From assembly GCF_028421645.1 (NCBI RefSeq), contig NZ_CP116887.1:3226001-3290000 (forward strand): a DNA stretch of 64,000 bases, in the 5' to 3' direction. This DNA comes from Aneurinibacillus sp. Ricciae_BoGa-3. Its GTDB lineage: Bacteria > Bacillota > Bacilli > Aneurinibacillales > Aneurinibacillaceae. The position numbers were made by a program, and so were the translations under genes. The notes beneath the pieces were generated by a model that was given only the letters and a program-made list of their open reading frames with translations, searched no databases and had not been told where the DNA came from. The stretch's first letter is position 1, and each line of letters opens with the position of its first letter. Below, piece by piece: positions 1 to 8,503 of the stretch.

Positions 1-647
1 AAAAATCGTTTTGCAGTCACGTGCTTGCCATTCACTTCCACTGTTTTTTCATCTACAAATCTCGCTTCACCTTTTATTAATTCAAAACCGTACTCACCAA
101 TTAAATTCTCATACTTTTGATTTCGAAGCTCAGTTACCAATTCATTTTTTTGCTTTATTAAGGGTGCTAAATCAACATCGGCTGCAGAAGTGTGTAATCC
201 CATAAATGGATTGTTTTTAGCTAAATGATTGATTTCGCCAGCTCTTAGCAGGGTTTTGGAAGGAACACATCCGATATTAACACACGTTCCACCTACCGTT
301 CCTCGTTCGATCATCGCAACCTTTGCGCCATATTCCACAGCTTTAATGGCGGATGAAAAGGCTGCACCACCCGAACCAATGATGATGTAGTCATAATCAA
401 CTTCATCATCTAACACAACTTTTTCTTGCGATTGTACTTCTTCAACAGCTCCTGGTTGATATTTTGCTTCTGCAATCGCTTTTTTCGCTGTTTCAACCTC
501 TACACCATTTGGTAACTCAAACACAGCTTCCCCTCGGCGGAAATTTGCTTCAATACTCTTTGCACCTATATTTTCGAGAGCAACTGACACATGTTCTTCA
601 CAACCTGTACATGTCATTCCTTCAACTTTAACTCGATATTTTTTCAT
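1..647 (-). CDS. merA: Mercuric reductase, N-terminal part (runs off window)
   Basis: NADPH-dependent flavoprotein that reduces Hg(II) to volatile Hg(0) in the cytoplasm. The translated piece has an N-terminal HMA metal-binding domain (MTCTGCEEH, Cys pair near residues 11 and 14), a linker, then the FAD-binding start [14 protein letters not shown] and the redox-active motif [12 protein letters not shown], which is diagnostic of MerA. The ATG at 645-647 is preceded by a GGAGGG ribosome site at 655-660. It lies just downstream of merR1 and is presumably co-transcribed from the mer promoter. The catalytic C-terminal half lies outside the window. A separate MerA C-terminal scrap occurs at 22.6 kb. 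Confidence 0.95.
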   Translation of the reverse strand, partial: MKKYRVKVEGMTCTGCEEHVSVALENIGAKSIEANFRRGEAVFELPNGVEVETAKKAIAEAKYQPGAVEEVQSQEKVVLDDEVDYDYIIIGSGGAAFSSAIKAVEYGAKVAMIERGTVGGTCVNIGCVPSKTLLRAGEINHLAKNNPFMGLHTSAADVDLAPLIKQKNELVTELRNQKYENLIGEYGFELIKGEARFVDEKTVEVNGKHVTAKRF

Positions 648-679
648 TTAAAATCCCTCCTCGCGCAGAAATAAATAAC

Positions 680-1078
680 TTATTTTTCCATCAATGTTTC
701 AATAATGGGGCATTCATAAATGTCTTTGTTTTCAGGACACCGTGCTTTAAGGTTCATAAGTATTTTTTCAATTCTTTTGAGATCTTGAATTTTACGTTGT
801 ATATCTTCTAATTTTTCGACAGTGAAATCATACATATCCCTGCACTTTACTTCATCGCGATCTACTACACCTAGTAATTTGTCTATTTCATCCAGAGTAT
901 ATCCTAATTCTTGCATCCGTTTAATGAAATTTAAACGGTCAACAGTTTGTTCTGAATACAATCGATATCCTGAATCTGTACGACAAGGTTTTGGCAATAA
1001 GCCAATTCGTTCATAGTATCGAATGGTTTCTTTATTAACGCTGCACTTCTCGGTTAGTTCTCCGATATGAAACTGCAT
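680..1078 (-). CDS. merR: MerR mercury-responsive regulator, copy 1
   Basis: Metal-sensing activator/repressor of mer promoters. It has an N-terminal winged HTH (VNKETIRYYERIGLL), a dimerisation helix, and the three Hg(II)-binding cysteines in the contexts VKCRD, ARCPEN and YECPI. The ATG at 1076-1078 is chosen because GAGGTG lies 6 nt upstream; a GTG three codons earlier falls inside that ribosome site. With this start the cysteines are residues 79, 114 and 123, the numbering I recall for Bacillus MerR. It lies directly upstream of merA. About three quarters of residues match the second copy at 2.2 kb. Confidence 0.95.
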   Translation of the reverse strand: MQFHIGELTEKCSVNKETIRYYERIGLLPKPCRTDSGYRLYSEQTVDRLNFIKRMQELGYTLDEIDKLLGVVDRDEVKCRDMYDFTVEKLEDIQRKIQDLKRIEKILMNLKARCPENKDIYECPIIETLMEK

Positions 1079-1096
1079 GTATGTCACCTCTTAGGT

Positions 1097-1128
1097 AGTA
1101 TAAACCATGTACTTATCTACAGAGTCAA
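1097..1128 (-). promoter_or_regulatory. mer promoter/operator of merR1-merA
   Basis: On the minus strand TTGACT (-35, 1123-1128) and TATACT (-10, 1097-1102) are separated by 20 bp. The over-long spacer is typical of MerR-family promoters and needs DNA untwisting by the activated regulator. The spacer holds the imperfect dyad GTAGATAAGTAC. The same architecture recurs at 2597-2628 and 8472-8503. Confidence 0.85.
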
Positions 1129-1500
1129 GTATGTTGTATTCAATTTAATTAATTATATTCATCGCTATAACCATAGATTTTGAAACAGACAGCAAATTTA
1201 AGTTGGGCTTTGTATATCCGCCTCACTTCCTTTTTTGTTTTAGAATTACGTCAAGACGTAATTATCCTTTTCCATCAATCTATTTCAAACGTTGTATATT
1301 GTCCAGGGTTCACATTTTTATGAATGAACTACGAATTAAGTATCGGTTCTCAATGCATAACAACAGCTAACTTATGTGATTTAAAATAGGACAACTACAA
1401 AGGCCACGCCATATTTGGTAGGTAGTAAAGGACACCGTTTGTGTGAAATACTTTTACATTTATCGTTCCCGCTGTATTTTGTTAAAAGTAGTCCATTTTT
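1129..1500. other. Gene-free stretch, nothing recognised
   Basis: AT-rich sequence between the merR1 promoter and the degraded flavoprotein gene. Short open frames exist on both strands, but none has a convincing ribosome site or recognisable protein motif. Confidence 0.4.
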
Positions 1501-2036
1501 TTATTTGGTCCTCAGATGGATTGCCTCACTTATTATCCCGCCAATATTCCAAATGGCGTTTTTCCTGTTCCATTGGTCATTGGTATCAAGATTAGCCACC
1601 CAAATATTGTGATTGTTTGTTTGAAATCGCTTGTTAACAGGTAATAATCCGTCTCTTATAATGAGACCTGCCTGATGTAGATGTAATTGCTCCATTTTAA
1701 GACCTGATATGGCAATGATAATCTGCTTCCCGCTAATCTCATCTTGGTCTACGATTAAGGTGTTCTGGTCTTTAAATACGCTTCTCCTTCATACGAAACG
1801 AAGTCCATATCTTGCTTCAATTCATCTAGGGAGTTAACCATTGCAAAATCTTCCTTAATGGGTTCCTGATATCCCTCAAAAAATCGAATGAGTCGATCAT
1901 CCGCATTATGCTTATCTACAAGTGCCGTCAGTGCTCCATACGAAATACAATGGAGTGCCACGGATATCCCAGTCGGGGTGGCACCAATAACAATTACATC
2001 AAAATCTTTAAAGGCCCCAATGGAGCAACAGCCCAT
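1501..2036 (-). pseudogene. Frameshifted FAD/NAD(P) oxidoreductase remnant
   Basis: The gene starts at 2036 behind AAGGAGA and encodes a Rossmann dinucleotide fold, FDVIVIGATPTGISVALH, so it began as a pyridine-nucleotide flavoprotein. After about 93 codons the frame stops at 1755. Sense continues in another frame from about 1765 (LIVDQDEISGKQ, then AGLIIRDGLLPVN...NIWVA), resembling the end of the NAD-binding part of disulfide oxidoreductases. The total is far shorter than the usual 450 residues, so large parts are missing as well. It lies between merR2 and merR1. The exact family, such as a MerA relative or thioredoxin reductase-like protein, cannot be settled by eye. Confidence 0.65.
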
Positions 2037-2179
2037 AAACGAAATCTCCTTTCCTTCAGTTTCTTAATAAATTGAAAAAATTTTTAGCGCATCAGTAAAC
2101 GGACGAGATATTAACTAAAGGATAGAAAAAATAGAAACTAACCAGCACCCTATGTGCTTATCTCAAAATGTAAACCTTT

Positions 2180-2578
2180 TTATTTATCCATTAATGCTTC
2201 GATAATAGGACACTCATAAATATCTTTGTTTTTGGAACAGGTTTGTTTTAAACTGATAAGCATTTTTTCTACTCTTTTAAGATCTTGAATTTTACGATGT
2301 ATATGTTCTAACTTCTGGATAGCAAAATCCTTCATATCGCTACACTTTGCTTCATCGTTCTCGAGAACACCTAATAATTTGTCAATTTCATTAAGTGTAA
2401 ATCCCAATTCTTGCGTACCTTTGATGAAATGTAAGCGATCGACAGCTTGTTCTGAATACATTCGGTATCCAGAATCAGTACGAGCGGGTTCTGGTATTAT
2501 ACCGATTCGTTCATAATAACGAATAGTTTCTTTGTTAACTCTAGACTTCTTGGCCAGTTGTCCGATACGAAACTGCAT
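2180..2578 (-). CDS. merR: MerR mercury-responsive regulator, copy 2
   Basis: Second Hg(II)-sensing MerR protein. It has the same HTH (VNKETIRYYERIGII) and keeps all three metal-binding cysteines (AKCSD, QTCSKN, YECPI; residues 79, 114 and 123 from this start). The ATG at 2576-2578 has GAGGTG 6 nt upstream. It is preceded by its own 20-bp-spacer promoter and followed by a broken flavoprotein gene, so it may now drive nothing useful downstream except read-through into merR1. Carrying several merR copies is known from Bacillus mer operons. Confidence 0.95.
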   Translation of the reverse strand: MQFRIGQLAKKSRVNKETIRYYERIGIIPEPARTDSGYRMYSEQAVDRLHFIKGTQELGFTLNEIDKLLGVLENDEAKCSDMKDFAIQKLEHIHRKIQDLKRVEKMLISLKQTCSKNKDIYECPIIEALMDK

Positions 2579-2596
2579 GCGTTTCACCTCATAGGT

Positions 2597-2628
2597 AGTA
2601 TAAACCTTGTACCTTAGTACAGTGTCAA
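2597..2628 (-). promoter_or_regulatory. mer promoter/operator of merR2
   Basis: TTGACA (-35, 2623-2628) and TATACT (-10, 2597-2602) on the minus strand with a 20-bp spacer holding GTACTAAGGTAC, a good dyad of the MerR type. This is the most consensus-like of the three mer promoters in the window. Confidence 0.85.
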
Positions 2629-2945
2629 TACAAGTTTTTTTACTTTATTTGATGTAGATCTTCTCAACTCATAATTACGAGTGAAGAAGAAAACACGGTG
2701 AGTAAAACAACCTGGGAGTAAAAGGCTCGAATTGTTTTCCTTTAGCAGAATTTATCAGCTGCCAAAAACGGTATTAATCCATGGGGAAATTTCCACTCAT
2801 GGAGTACAGACTTTGAACTGCTCACATCCACTTTTAACATACTATCTTAAACGGGTTATTTACTAGACCGTCTCTGTATGAGACTCGTTTTTACAGAGAA
2901 GAGGCTGAGGAAATAGCCCCTGTTTTATATCTACGAATTACTCAT
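2629..2945. other. Gene-free stretch upstream of merR2 promoter
   Basis: No open frame with a ribosome site or recognisable product. A small imperfect hairpin (GTCTCTGTATGAGAC) lies near 2872. The stretch separates the end of the metal-transport operon and its terminator from the merR2 promoter. Confidence 0.4.
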
Positions 2946-2997
2946 TCAAAAAACCCGAATAACGGACTTTTATTTCAAAGTGTCCATTATTCGGGTT
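2946..2997 (-). terminator. Rho-independent terminator of the mer transport operon
   Basis: Near-perfect 16-bp stem (2952-2967 with 2982-2997, around AACCCGAATAACGGAC) followed on the minus strand by a run of T. It sits about 240 bp downstream of the last transport gene at 3238. Confidence 0.85.
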
Positions 2998-3237
2998 GCA
3001 GTTCACAGTAAGGGGAATTACCTTTTTTTATTTTGAAATTCCTTTGCTCTATCTTCTTCACGATTCTATTGTCAGATAGAAATTGTTGAATACAAACGAT
3101 TCAATGCATTCCAGAAAAAGGGTTGCAGTGTATGCACAAAACTTGAAAATATCTTATCGTGATACTAACTTTGCTGTTTTTCTGATGTACCATTTTCCCT
3201 TTCCGCACATATCACTGGCGGTAAAACAATGCATATC

Positions 3238-3479
3238 CTAGCGATATTTTCGCCGAATATGCGTCGCGATAATTACAGCCGTCAGGATGACGAAGTACCC
3301 AGTAAGGATCCATTTTATAGCCACACCGGCAAACGCTTCGCCGATTCCAATTGCGCCGAGCGTCATGAGAAATACCGGACCGCAGCAAATCAAGGACAAA
3401 ATCACTGCGCCCAAAACTCCTATAATAACGCCGTAACCTCCAAAATACCCCATTTAGCAATCGTTTTTTTCTCATCCAT
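3238..3479 (-). pseudogene. MerT-like mercury transport protein, 1-nt frameshift
   Basis: Small two-helix membrane protein with a cysteine pair in the first helix (LICCGPVFLMTLGAIG), a paralogue of the gene at 3619-3951. From ATG 3479 the frame MDEKKTIAKWGIL runs into a stop. Restoring one G near 3443 (TTTTGGAGG to TTTTGGGAGG) gives a continuous protein of about 80 residues, aligned with the intact paralogue. An internal ATG at 3453 would give 71 residues carrying both helices, but it has no clear ribosome site. Either it is inactivated or this is a sequencing indel. Confidence 0.7.
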
Positions 3480-3618
3480 GAGCCATCATCCCTTTTGTCA
3501 ACGAAGACCTACGTCGAATGTGTGTCTGTCGTTTTCGCTACCAAGGCGCGCCACATTTCCTTTTGATTTTAAGACTACAGGCATCCCAGACAGACCCCTT
3601 CCGGGGATTTCGACTTCT

Positions 3619-3951
3619 TTATTTTTGAATCGTATCATGTTCCCTGTTCACAGACATCTCAGGAGGTGTACAACAGTCACTTTTTTTGGTATTTTTAAAC
3701 AATGGAGGTGTACAACAATCCATTCCCTTTCGAGATTTTCGCCGAGTCACCATGGCAATAATTGCAATCGCCATAACTACGAACATCGCACCAAGAACCC
3801 AATTCTTTACTACGCCAGATAAAGCTGCACCCACACCACTGGCGCCGAGCCCCGCTAGTAATAACGGACCACCACAGCAAAGTAAGGGCAAAATCAGTGC
3901 AGCTATCGCTCCTAAAATACCCCATCCAGTATTCGTTTTTTTCTCATCCAC
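3619..3951 (-). CDS. MerT-like inner-membrane mercury transporter with Cys-rich tail
   Basis: Predicted to carry Hg(II) across the membrane. There are two hydrophobic helices (about 11-40 and 50-68). The first carries vicinal cysteines C25-C26 in LLCCGGPLLLAGLGASG, the hallmark position of MerT-type transporters. Unlike classic MerT, the tail has two copies of DCCTPP (C79/C80 and C93/C94), which could pass the metal on. The start is GTG at 3949-3951 behind GGAAGGAA. It sits between a CcdA-like gene and a frameshifted paralogue. Function is inferred from family resemblance and mer context. Confidence 0.75.
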   Translation of the reverse strand: MDEKKTNTGWGILGAIAALILPLLCCGGPLLLAGLGASGVGAALSGVVKNWVLGAMFVVMAIAIIAMVTRRKSRKGMDCCTPPLFKNTKKSDCCTPPEMSVNREHDTIQK

Positions 3952-4194
3952 AAGTCATCATTCCTTCCAAATAATCCGTTACTGCATATTTATTTAAATG
4001 TTGTATAGATCTAGCGGCCCTGGTTACGTACCTTAGTTGCGGACTTGCTCGCCAATCAACATACTGGCGTCATAGAACAAGTCGCCCGTACTTGCAATTC
4101 GACTTGTCTTGATTCGCGATACAACAATAAGACATTTCCATCGTAGGTATTTTGATCAATATATCTTTTCAACTTAAGTAAGTGATTAAACGTG

Positions 4195-4890
4195 CTACAG
4201 TAAATGGTGGCCAATCAACCAATAGTACATTACGTACAACCCAGCCCCTATAATGATTATTGCACTGGCACGCGCAACAAAGGGGACCATTTTACTGAGG
4301 CGACTGGCAAGAAATGTGCGCGACACCAAAGCTAATATGGAAACAGTCACGACTACTAGTCCCATCCCAAGTGCATAAAGGACAAAATGCAGTACACCTT
4401 GGGCGAACTCACCGAGAATAATCGACTGGGAGACCAACATTAAAAATACAGGCAACGTACAGCCCAAGGAGGCAGCTGCATAAAGTATCCCGTAAATGAA
4501 CATCGACCATACGGAGCCTACTTGCACCTTATTACTACCAGTATATTTCATCATGTTTAATTCGATGCTTCTACCATTTAGCATGAACAGTCCCATTATC
4601 ACTAGCAGTAAACCAATACCAACGGAGAGCCAAGGCATGATAGTGTAAAGAACTTGACCGGCAAATGTGATTACCAATCCAAGCAGGAGAAACACCATCA
4701 GAAATCCAATCGTCATCCACAATCCTACGAGAGCTCCTCGTAGGCCACTTCGGATATATGATGAACTATGCATTTGATCCTGCCCCACGAGGTAAGAAAC
4801 ATAAGATGGCAGCATTGCCATTCCACAGGGATTAAAAGCTGCCGCGATTCCGGCAATAAAAACAAATCCTAAATTGGTAGTAGCATCCAT
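4195..4890 (-). CDS. CcdA/DsbD-type thiol membrane protein
   Basis: Polytopic membrane protein of 231 residues with about six helices. It keeps the two cysteines used by the CcdA/DsbD family to move electrons or thiols across the membrane: FNPCGMAMLPSY (C22) and ASLGCTLPVFL (C144). In cytochrome c maturation CcdA reduces extracytoplasmic thiols. Here the partner is the adjacent Cys-containing lipoprotein (start 5297, stop 8 nt upstream of this start), so a role in keeping the mercury-binding lipoprotein reduced, or in passing Hg(II) inward, is likely (inference). Homologues of this protein are known within Gram-positive mer clusters. Confidence 0.75.
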   Translation of the reverse strand: MDATTNLGFVFIAGIAAAFNPCGMAMLPSYVSYLVGQDQMHSSSYIRSGLRGALVGLWMTIGFLMVFLLLGLVITFAGQVLYTIMPWLSVGIGLLLVIMGLFMLNGRSIELNMMKYTGSNKVQVGSVWSMFIYGILYAAASLGCTLPVFLMLVSQSIILGEFAQGVLHFVLYALGMGLVVVTVSILALVSRTFLASRLSKMVPFVARASAIIIIGAGLYVMYYWLIGHHLL

Positions 4891-4898
4891 CTTATCAC

Positions 4899-5297
4899 CT
4901 ACAATTTGGCTAAATATCCGGTTGCCATCATTATTTGTCTTCCTATCTCACTCGGGCTTGTCTTCGCTGAATTATACCAAACTGTCATCCGTTCATTCGG
5001 CCCGGCAACTGTTTTGGTGATGCCCGGCAATTTCGCGATGAACTCCTTAAATTGCTCCTGTGAAATCGGCGCGCAGCATCCCTCTCCTGGTTGTAAAACA
5101 AAACTGATTTTTTTAACAGTTTCAGAAGTGGTCTGAGACATTGTTGCTTTGGTTTGGTGTGCTATTGACGAATCGGCCGCAGTTGTAGATGGTGTCTTGT
5201 TAGATGCCGTTTGAGAATTTGAATTTGAAGGAACCCCGCACCCTGATAACAGGACTATAGACAATGTAACAAAGCTTAGTAGCAGCTTGTTCTTCAT
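4899..5297 (-). CDS. MerP-like metal-binding lipoprotein with GEGCC motif
   Basis: Signal peptide with lipobox LLSGC (C20 is the lipidated residue), then a Ser/Thr/Ala-rich linker (21-60), then a compact domain of about 70 residues. In that domain the motif QPGEGCCAP (C74-C75) sits where a ferredoxin-like HMA fold would carry its metal loop, followed by KLPGITKTVAG and an alternating beta strand. It therefore looks like a surface-anchored analogue of MerP that captures Hg(II), using CC instead of CxxC. It is immediately upstream of the CcdA-like gene. No exact family was recognised; the mercury role rests on context. Confidence 0.65.
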   Translation of the reverse strand: MKNKLLLSFVTLSIVLLSGCGVPSNSNSQTASNKTPSTTAADSSIAHQTKATMSQTTSETVKKISFVLQPGEGCCAPISQEQFKEFIAKLPGITKTVAGPNERMTVWYNSAKTSPSEIGRQIMMATGYLAKL

Positions 5298-5400
5298 GCA
5301 CGTCCCTCTTTCATACTATTTAAGTTAAACAACACTTTGTTTTCGTGTGAATTTATTGGGTAATTGATCTCACCACGCGCATCTCGTAAAAAGTATTGGG

Positions 5401-5928
5401 TCACGCCAATGATTGAATCGCTTGTTTTACCTCTTTGACTGCAGCCGTTACATTACCTAAACAGCATGAGCCCTGTGGATTATTCAGGTCACAGCCGCAG
5501 CGTCCTGCTTTAATATGAGAAGAAATCGATGACACTGCTGTACTTTTTCCGGTTGTACGAATCTCCTCCATAATTTTTGAACGGGTCCAGTCAAAGTAGT
5601 AGCAGACATTTGTATCTTGACCGTGATCCTTTTGAAAAACTGGGAGACGGACATCATCTTTTGTAAACCGTCCCCCCTGATCTCCGAAGTTCACTACATT
5701 ACAATTGTCTGATGCACAAAAACGATAGGTTTGATGTGCATCAAGTGTTTCAAGAGCGATAGGTAAAAGCATGCTCTTAACCGTCAAAAGATTGATGTCT
5801 TTTCCCTTTTCACCACACATTGGACATTCGGTTACAGTAGTGGCCTTTTCCTTCTTCACAGCACAACAATCTTCGGCTGTTTCCTGTGTTGAGGACTCAA
5901 CACTGCAGCAGTCCTTTATGGCTTCCAA
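5401..5928 (-). CDS. CopZ-type Fe-S metallochaperone-like protein
   Basis: Cytoplasmic Cys-rich protein of 175 residues resembling the N-terminal zinc/[2Fe-2S] domain of archaeal-type CopZ. It has CPMCGEKG (C35, C38), FCASDNCNVV (C71, C76), NVCYYFDWTR (C109) and RCGCDLNNPQGSCCLGNV (C144, C146, C155, C156). The extra N-terminal pairs DCC (7-8) and DCC (21-22) suggest thiol metal binding. Here it probably hands on or buffers mercury. The start is uncertain: the only usable in-frame codon after an upstream stop is TTG at 5926-5928, without a strong ribosome site. The IS4 insertion now separates it from merB and its promoter. Confidence 0.75.
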   Translation of the reverse strand: MEAIKDCCSVESSTQETAEDCCAVKKEKATTVTECPMCGEKGKDINLLTVKSMLLPIALETLDAHQTYRFCASDNCNVVNFGDQGGRFTKDDVRLPVFQKDHGQDTNVCYYFDWTRSKIMEEIRTTGKSTAVSSISSHIKAGRCGCDLNNPQGSCCLGNVTAAVKEVKQAIQSLA

Positions 5929-6000
5929 TTTTTTCTTGAGTATTTACTACGCAACAATCTGACGTAGCTCTGACCTCCACATATTTTATAGATATTTAAC

Positions 6001-7398
6001 CACTAGTGTTGCATAAATAAATACAGAATTATCAGATTTACATCTTCCTTAGTTATAAGCCAAAAAGGTAAACGCTATAGTAAAGGTCGCTCTGTCCATT
6101 TGGCATTTTTATACAGTTAAACCTGTGCAACAACGACTGCTTCGTTCCTACGGAACGGTTTGATTAGAAAATCGGCGAATCCAAACGATAGATGATTTCT
6201 ATAAAGCAGCTTTGAGCCACCGGCTAATCTGAAGGACCATCTTTTTGCTGTTTGTCTCAAGTTGAATCAGCACGTGCAAACAATACACAATAAGAGCAGA
6301 AAAGATTTGATTTTGTATCGCGTTTTCACTCATGCCATAAAATTGTTTGATCGTTACGTGCTGCTTCAGCCATTTGAAAAACAATTCAATGGCCCATCTA
6401 GACCGGTAGATTTCACTGATTTCCTCGGCACTTATATCGAAACGGTTCGTGATTAGCCGAAGCTTATTTCCTTTGGTATCCACAACTTCCAAAAGCCGAA
6501 AGATGTTTTCTGCCCGATTTTGCCCCTATGTATACCATTCGGTCTGACAAAACCATACTTTCCTCCGGAAGAGAGAAGGAGTGGATCTCATGTGTCACGG
6601 CATTCCTCTTGAGTCGCGAAACAAAAAAGTATCCATCATCGGTCATCCGGTCAAAGCGTTCGTAATCTACATATCCTCGGTCAAACACGTACATCGTTTC
6701 TTTGTCATCGACCAGCACTTCCAGCTGGCCGCGATCATGTTCCTTGGCTGTTGTAATGATCGCTTTATCGGGATAAGCCGTGTTTTTATCCATGAAAACT
6801 AACCGAAGGTGAAGTTTCACGCCTGCCTTTGTTTTCCGGAACTTCGCCCATTTATAATGCGTGAGATTCAAGGGCAAGGTGCTGGAATCAATGATCTTTA
6901 ACGGCATCGCCTTTGCGGTTTTTTGATGAAACCCATGGATTTTTTGAACGAGATCTAAGAACACACAGGAAAGTATCGCTGGTTCCACGCTATTATTTTT
7001 TCGGGATAACTGTGAGACACTAATCGACTCAAAACCTACGGTTTTTTGAAGGTCCGTATCCAGTAAAGCATGGCTTAGGGCGTGAAGGCTTTCCGTCTCC
7101 TGTAAGTGTGAAAAAAGAAGCAGCTTGATATAAGCTTCAGTCGTTAGCTTTTTCGTATAAATATCTTGTTTATGGAGTTCTACCAGTTCAAAAAGGTTTT
7201 GAAGATTTATCGGCGATATCCATTTACCAAATGAAGATTTTCGTGTATTCTTGTCCATAGATATGATCCTTTATATTGGATTTGGACAGGAAACCACCTG
7301 TACTTTCCATTGTAAAGGATTTTTTTATTGGCAAAAACATTAAATTTAAATATTGGGATGATTTTTAATACTGAAATATAATTAATGCAACACTAGTG
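6001..7398 (-). mobile_element. IS4-family insertion sequence, 1398 bp
   Basis: Both ends are recognisable. The left end at 6001 and the reverse complement of the right end at 7398 share CACTAGTGTTGCAT, and the element is flanked by the 9-bp direct repeat ATATTTAAC (5992-6000 and 7399-7407), a target duplication size normal for IS4 elements. The duplication is still perfect, which suggests a fairly recent insertion. It interrupts the mer operon between merB and the CopZ-like gene, and its right end overlaps the merB stop codon. Confidence 0.92.
6199..7258 (-). pseudogene. IS4-family DDE transposase, frameshifted
   Basis: The N-terminal part (7258 down to 6464) has the DDE elements KIIDSSTLPLNL and MYVFDRGYVDYERF. 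The C-terminal part (RFDISAEEISEIYRSRWAIE, with the YREK-type signature, through IELFFKWLKQH) lies in another frame. The switch falls near 6520-6530: sense passes from YIGAK to QNRAENIFRLLEVVD only with a frame change in GGGGCAAAA. IS4 transposases are normally one frame of about 350-400 residues, so this copy is probably inactive. Confidence 0.88.
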
Positions 7399-8379
7399 AT
7401 ATTTAACAGTAACAGGGAACGGATAATAGGGATCCGATTCCAATGCATTTTGAGCGGCTTTAACCAGTTCCGTCCGGTCAGCTTCGGGAATTAAATGAGA
7501 GATCAAGAGATTTCCCTTTTTTTCAGGTTTCCCTATAAGCCCGGGCACATCAATAATGGCGTCATTCACTCGAACCATACAACCTTTACATGTGAATCGC
7601 TCCGATATCAAAATAATTTTGTCAGCTTCCATTTGTACATTCAACTCGTTCTTAAAGCCCTGAATTGATTCGCCAAATACATGTGAAGCTACAATGAACG
7701 ATTCAGGAAGGGTAAGACGGTCGCGTGCACTTGTAGAATTGCTGTTTTTAAATTGTATCCAATGATCCTCTGAACAAAAAAATTGAATCGCTGGACAACA
7801 GCTGGTTGAAAGTGAGGCACTTGGTTGAGTCTCACAGGTATCGCAACAAGTGATATTATCGCTGATTGTTCCAACACCCACCACAACAGCATCCGGTTTT
7901 GACACAGGGACATTATTCATTACATTGATGATTATTTTTTCTCCACAATAAGCACATTTCGAATCGATTTCGGTATCTGCTTCAAACATGGATGGAATAC
8001 CAAGAGCATCAATCGCACACATAGCATAAGTCGGTGATTTTCCAGCCAACGTTACCCGATGCGAGGTAGCAGTCCCAGAAAAAGGGTACGCAACAGTTAC
8101 CCTTCCAGAGCTTTGATCCCAATGAATCAAGTCCAGTTGCGATAAATATGGAAGAGTCGATTTAATATCAATTCCTTTACCTTCCCAGATAGAGGTTAAA
8201 TCTTTTATATTGACGCTTTTTCCTTCAACCATTGTAAGGATGATCCCCGTACGAATCATGTTTTCTGTTGGCGTTAGGGAACTTATTTTTTCTTTAAAGC
8301 CTCCTTTTGGTAGACCAATGGTCTGTAATACCTTCTCTGTCAAGCCCTGTAACGATGCATTTGTTTGATCATGATTCAT
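7393..8379 (-). CDS. merB: Organomercurial lyase with long Cys-rich C-terminal extension
   Basis: Cleaves carbon-mercury bonds and hands Hg(II) to MerA. The catalytic residues are present: YAMCAIDALG (C121 and D124 correspond to C96 and D99 of E. coli-type MerB) and TSCCPAIQFF (C194/C195, equivalent to C159); SKCAYCG carries C142/C145. At 328 residues it is about 110 longer than standard MerB. The extra C-terminal part from about 250 contains FTCKGCMVRV (C264, C267) and looks like a divergent HMA-type metal-binding domain. A strong GAGGAGGT precedes the ATG. The last residue and stop codon lie in the inserted IS4 end; before insertion the protein ended VKYL and TAA, now VKYH and TAG. Confidence 0.92.
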   Translation of the reverse strand: MNHDQTNASLQGLTEKVLQTIGLPKGGFKEKISSLTPTENMIRTGIILTMVEGKSVNIKDLTSIWEGKGIDIKSTLPYLSQLDLIHWDQSSGRVTVAYPFSGTATSHRVTLAGKSPTYAMCAIDALGIPSMFEADTEIDSKCAYCGEKIIINVMNNVPVSKPDAVVVGVGTISDNITCCDTCETQPSASLSTSCCPAIQFFCSEDHWIQFKNSNSTSARDRLTLPESFIVASHVFGESIQGFKNELNVQMEADKIILISERFTCKGCMVRVNDAIIDVPGLIGKPEKKGNLLISHLIPEADRTELVKAAQNALESDPYYPFPVTVKYH

Positions 8380-8471
8380 CCTGTTACCTCCTCACTCCTT
8401 TTTAATTTTGTTTTAGCGAATGACTTAGAGTGCTAGTTCTCCTATAATAGTGACTTGCTTACCTCGTATGC

Positions 8472-8503
8472 AGTATAAACCATGTACATAAGTGCAGGGT
8501 CAA
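8472..8503 (-). promoter_or_regulatory. mer promoter/operator of merB operon
   Basis: TTGACC (-35, 8498-8503) and TATACT (-10, 8472-8477) on the minus strand, 20 bp apart, with GCACTTATGTAC in the spacer. It is near-identical in layout to the promoters of merR1 and merR2, so MerR very likely controls merB and, before the IS4 insertion, the downstream metal-handling genes. Confidence 0.85.
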
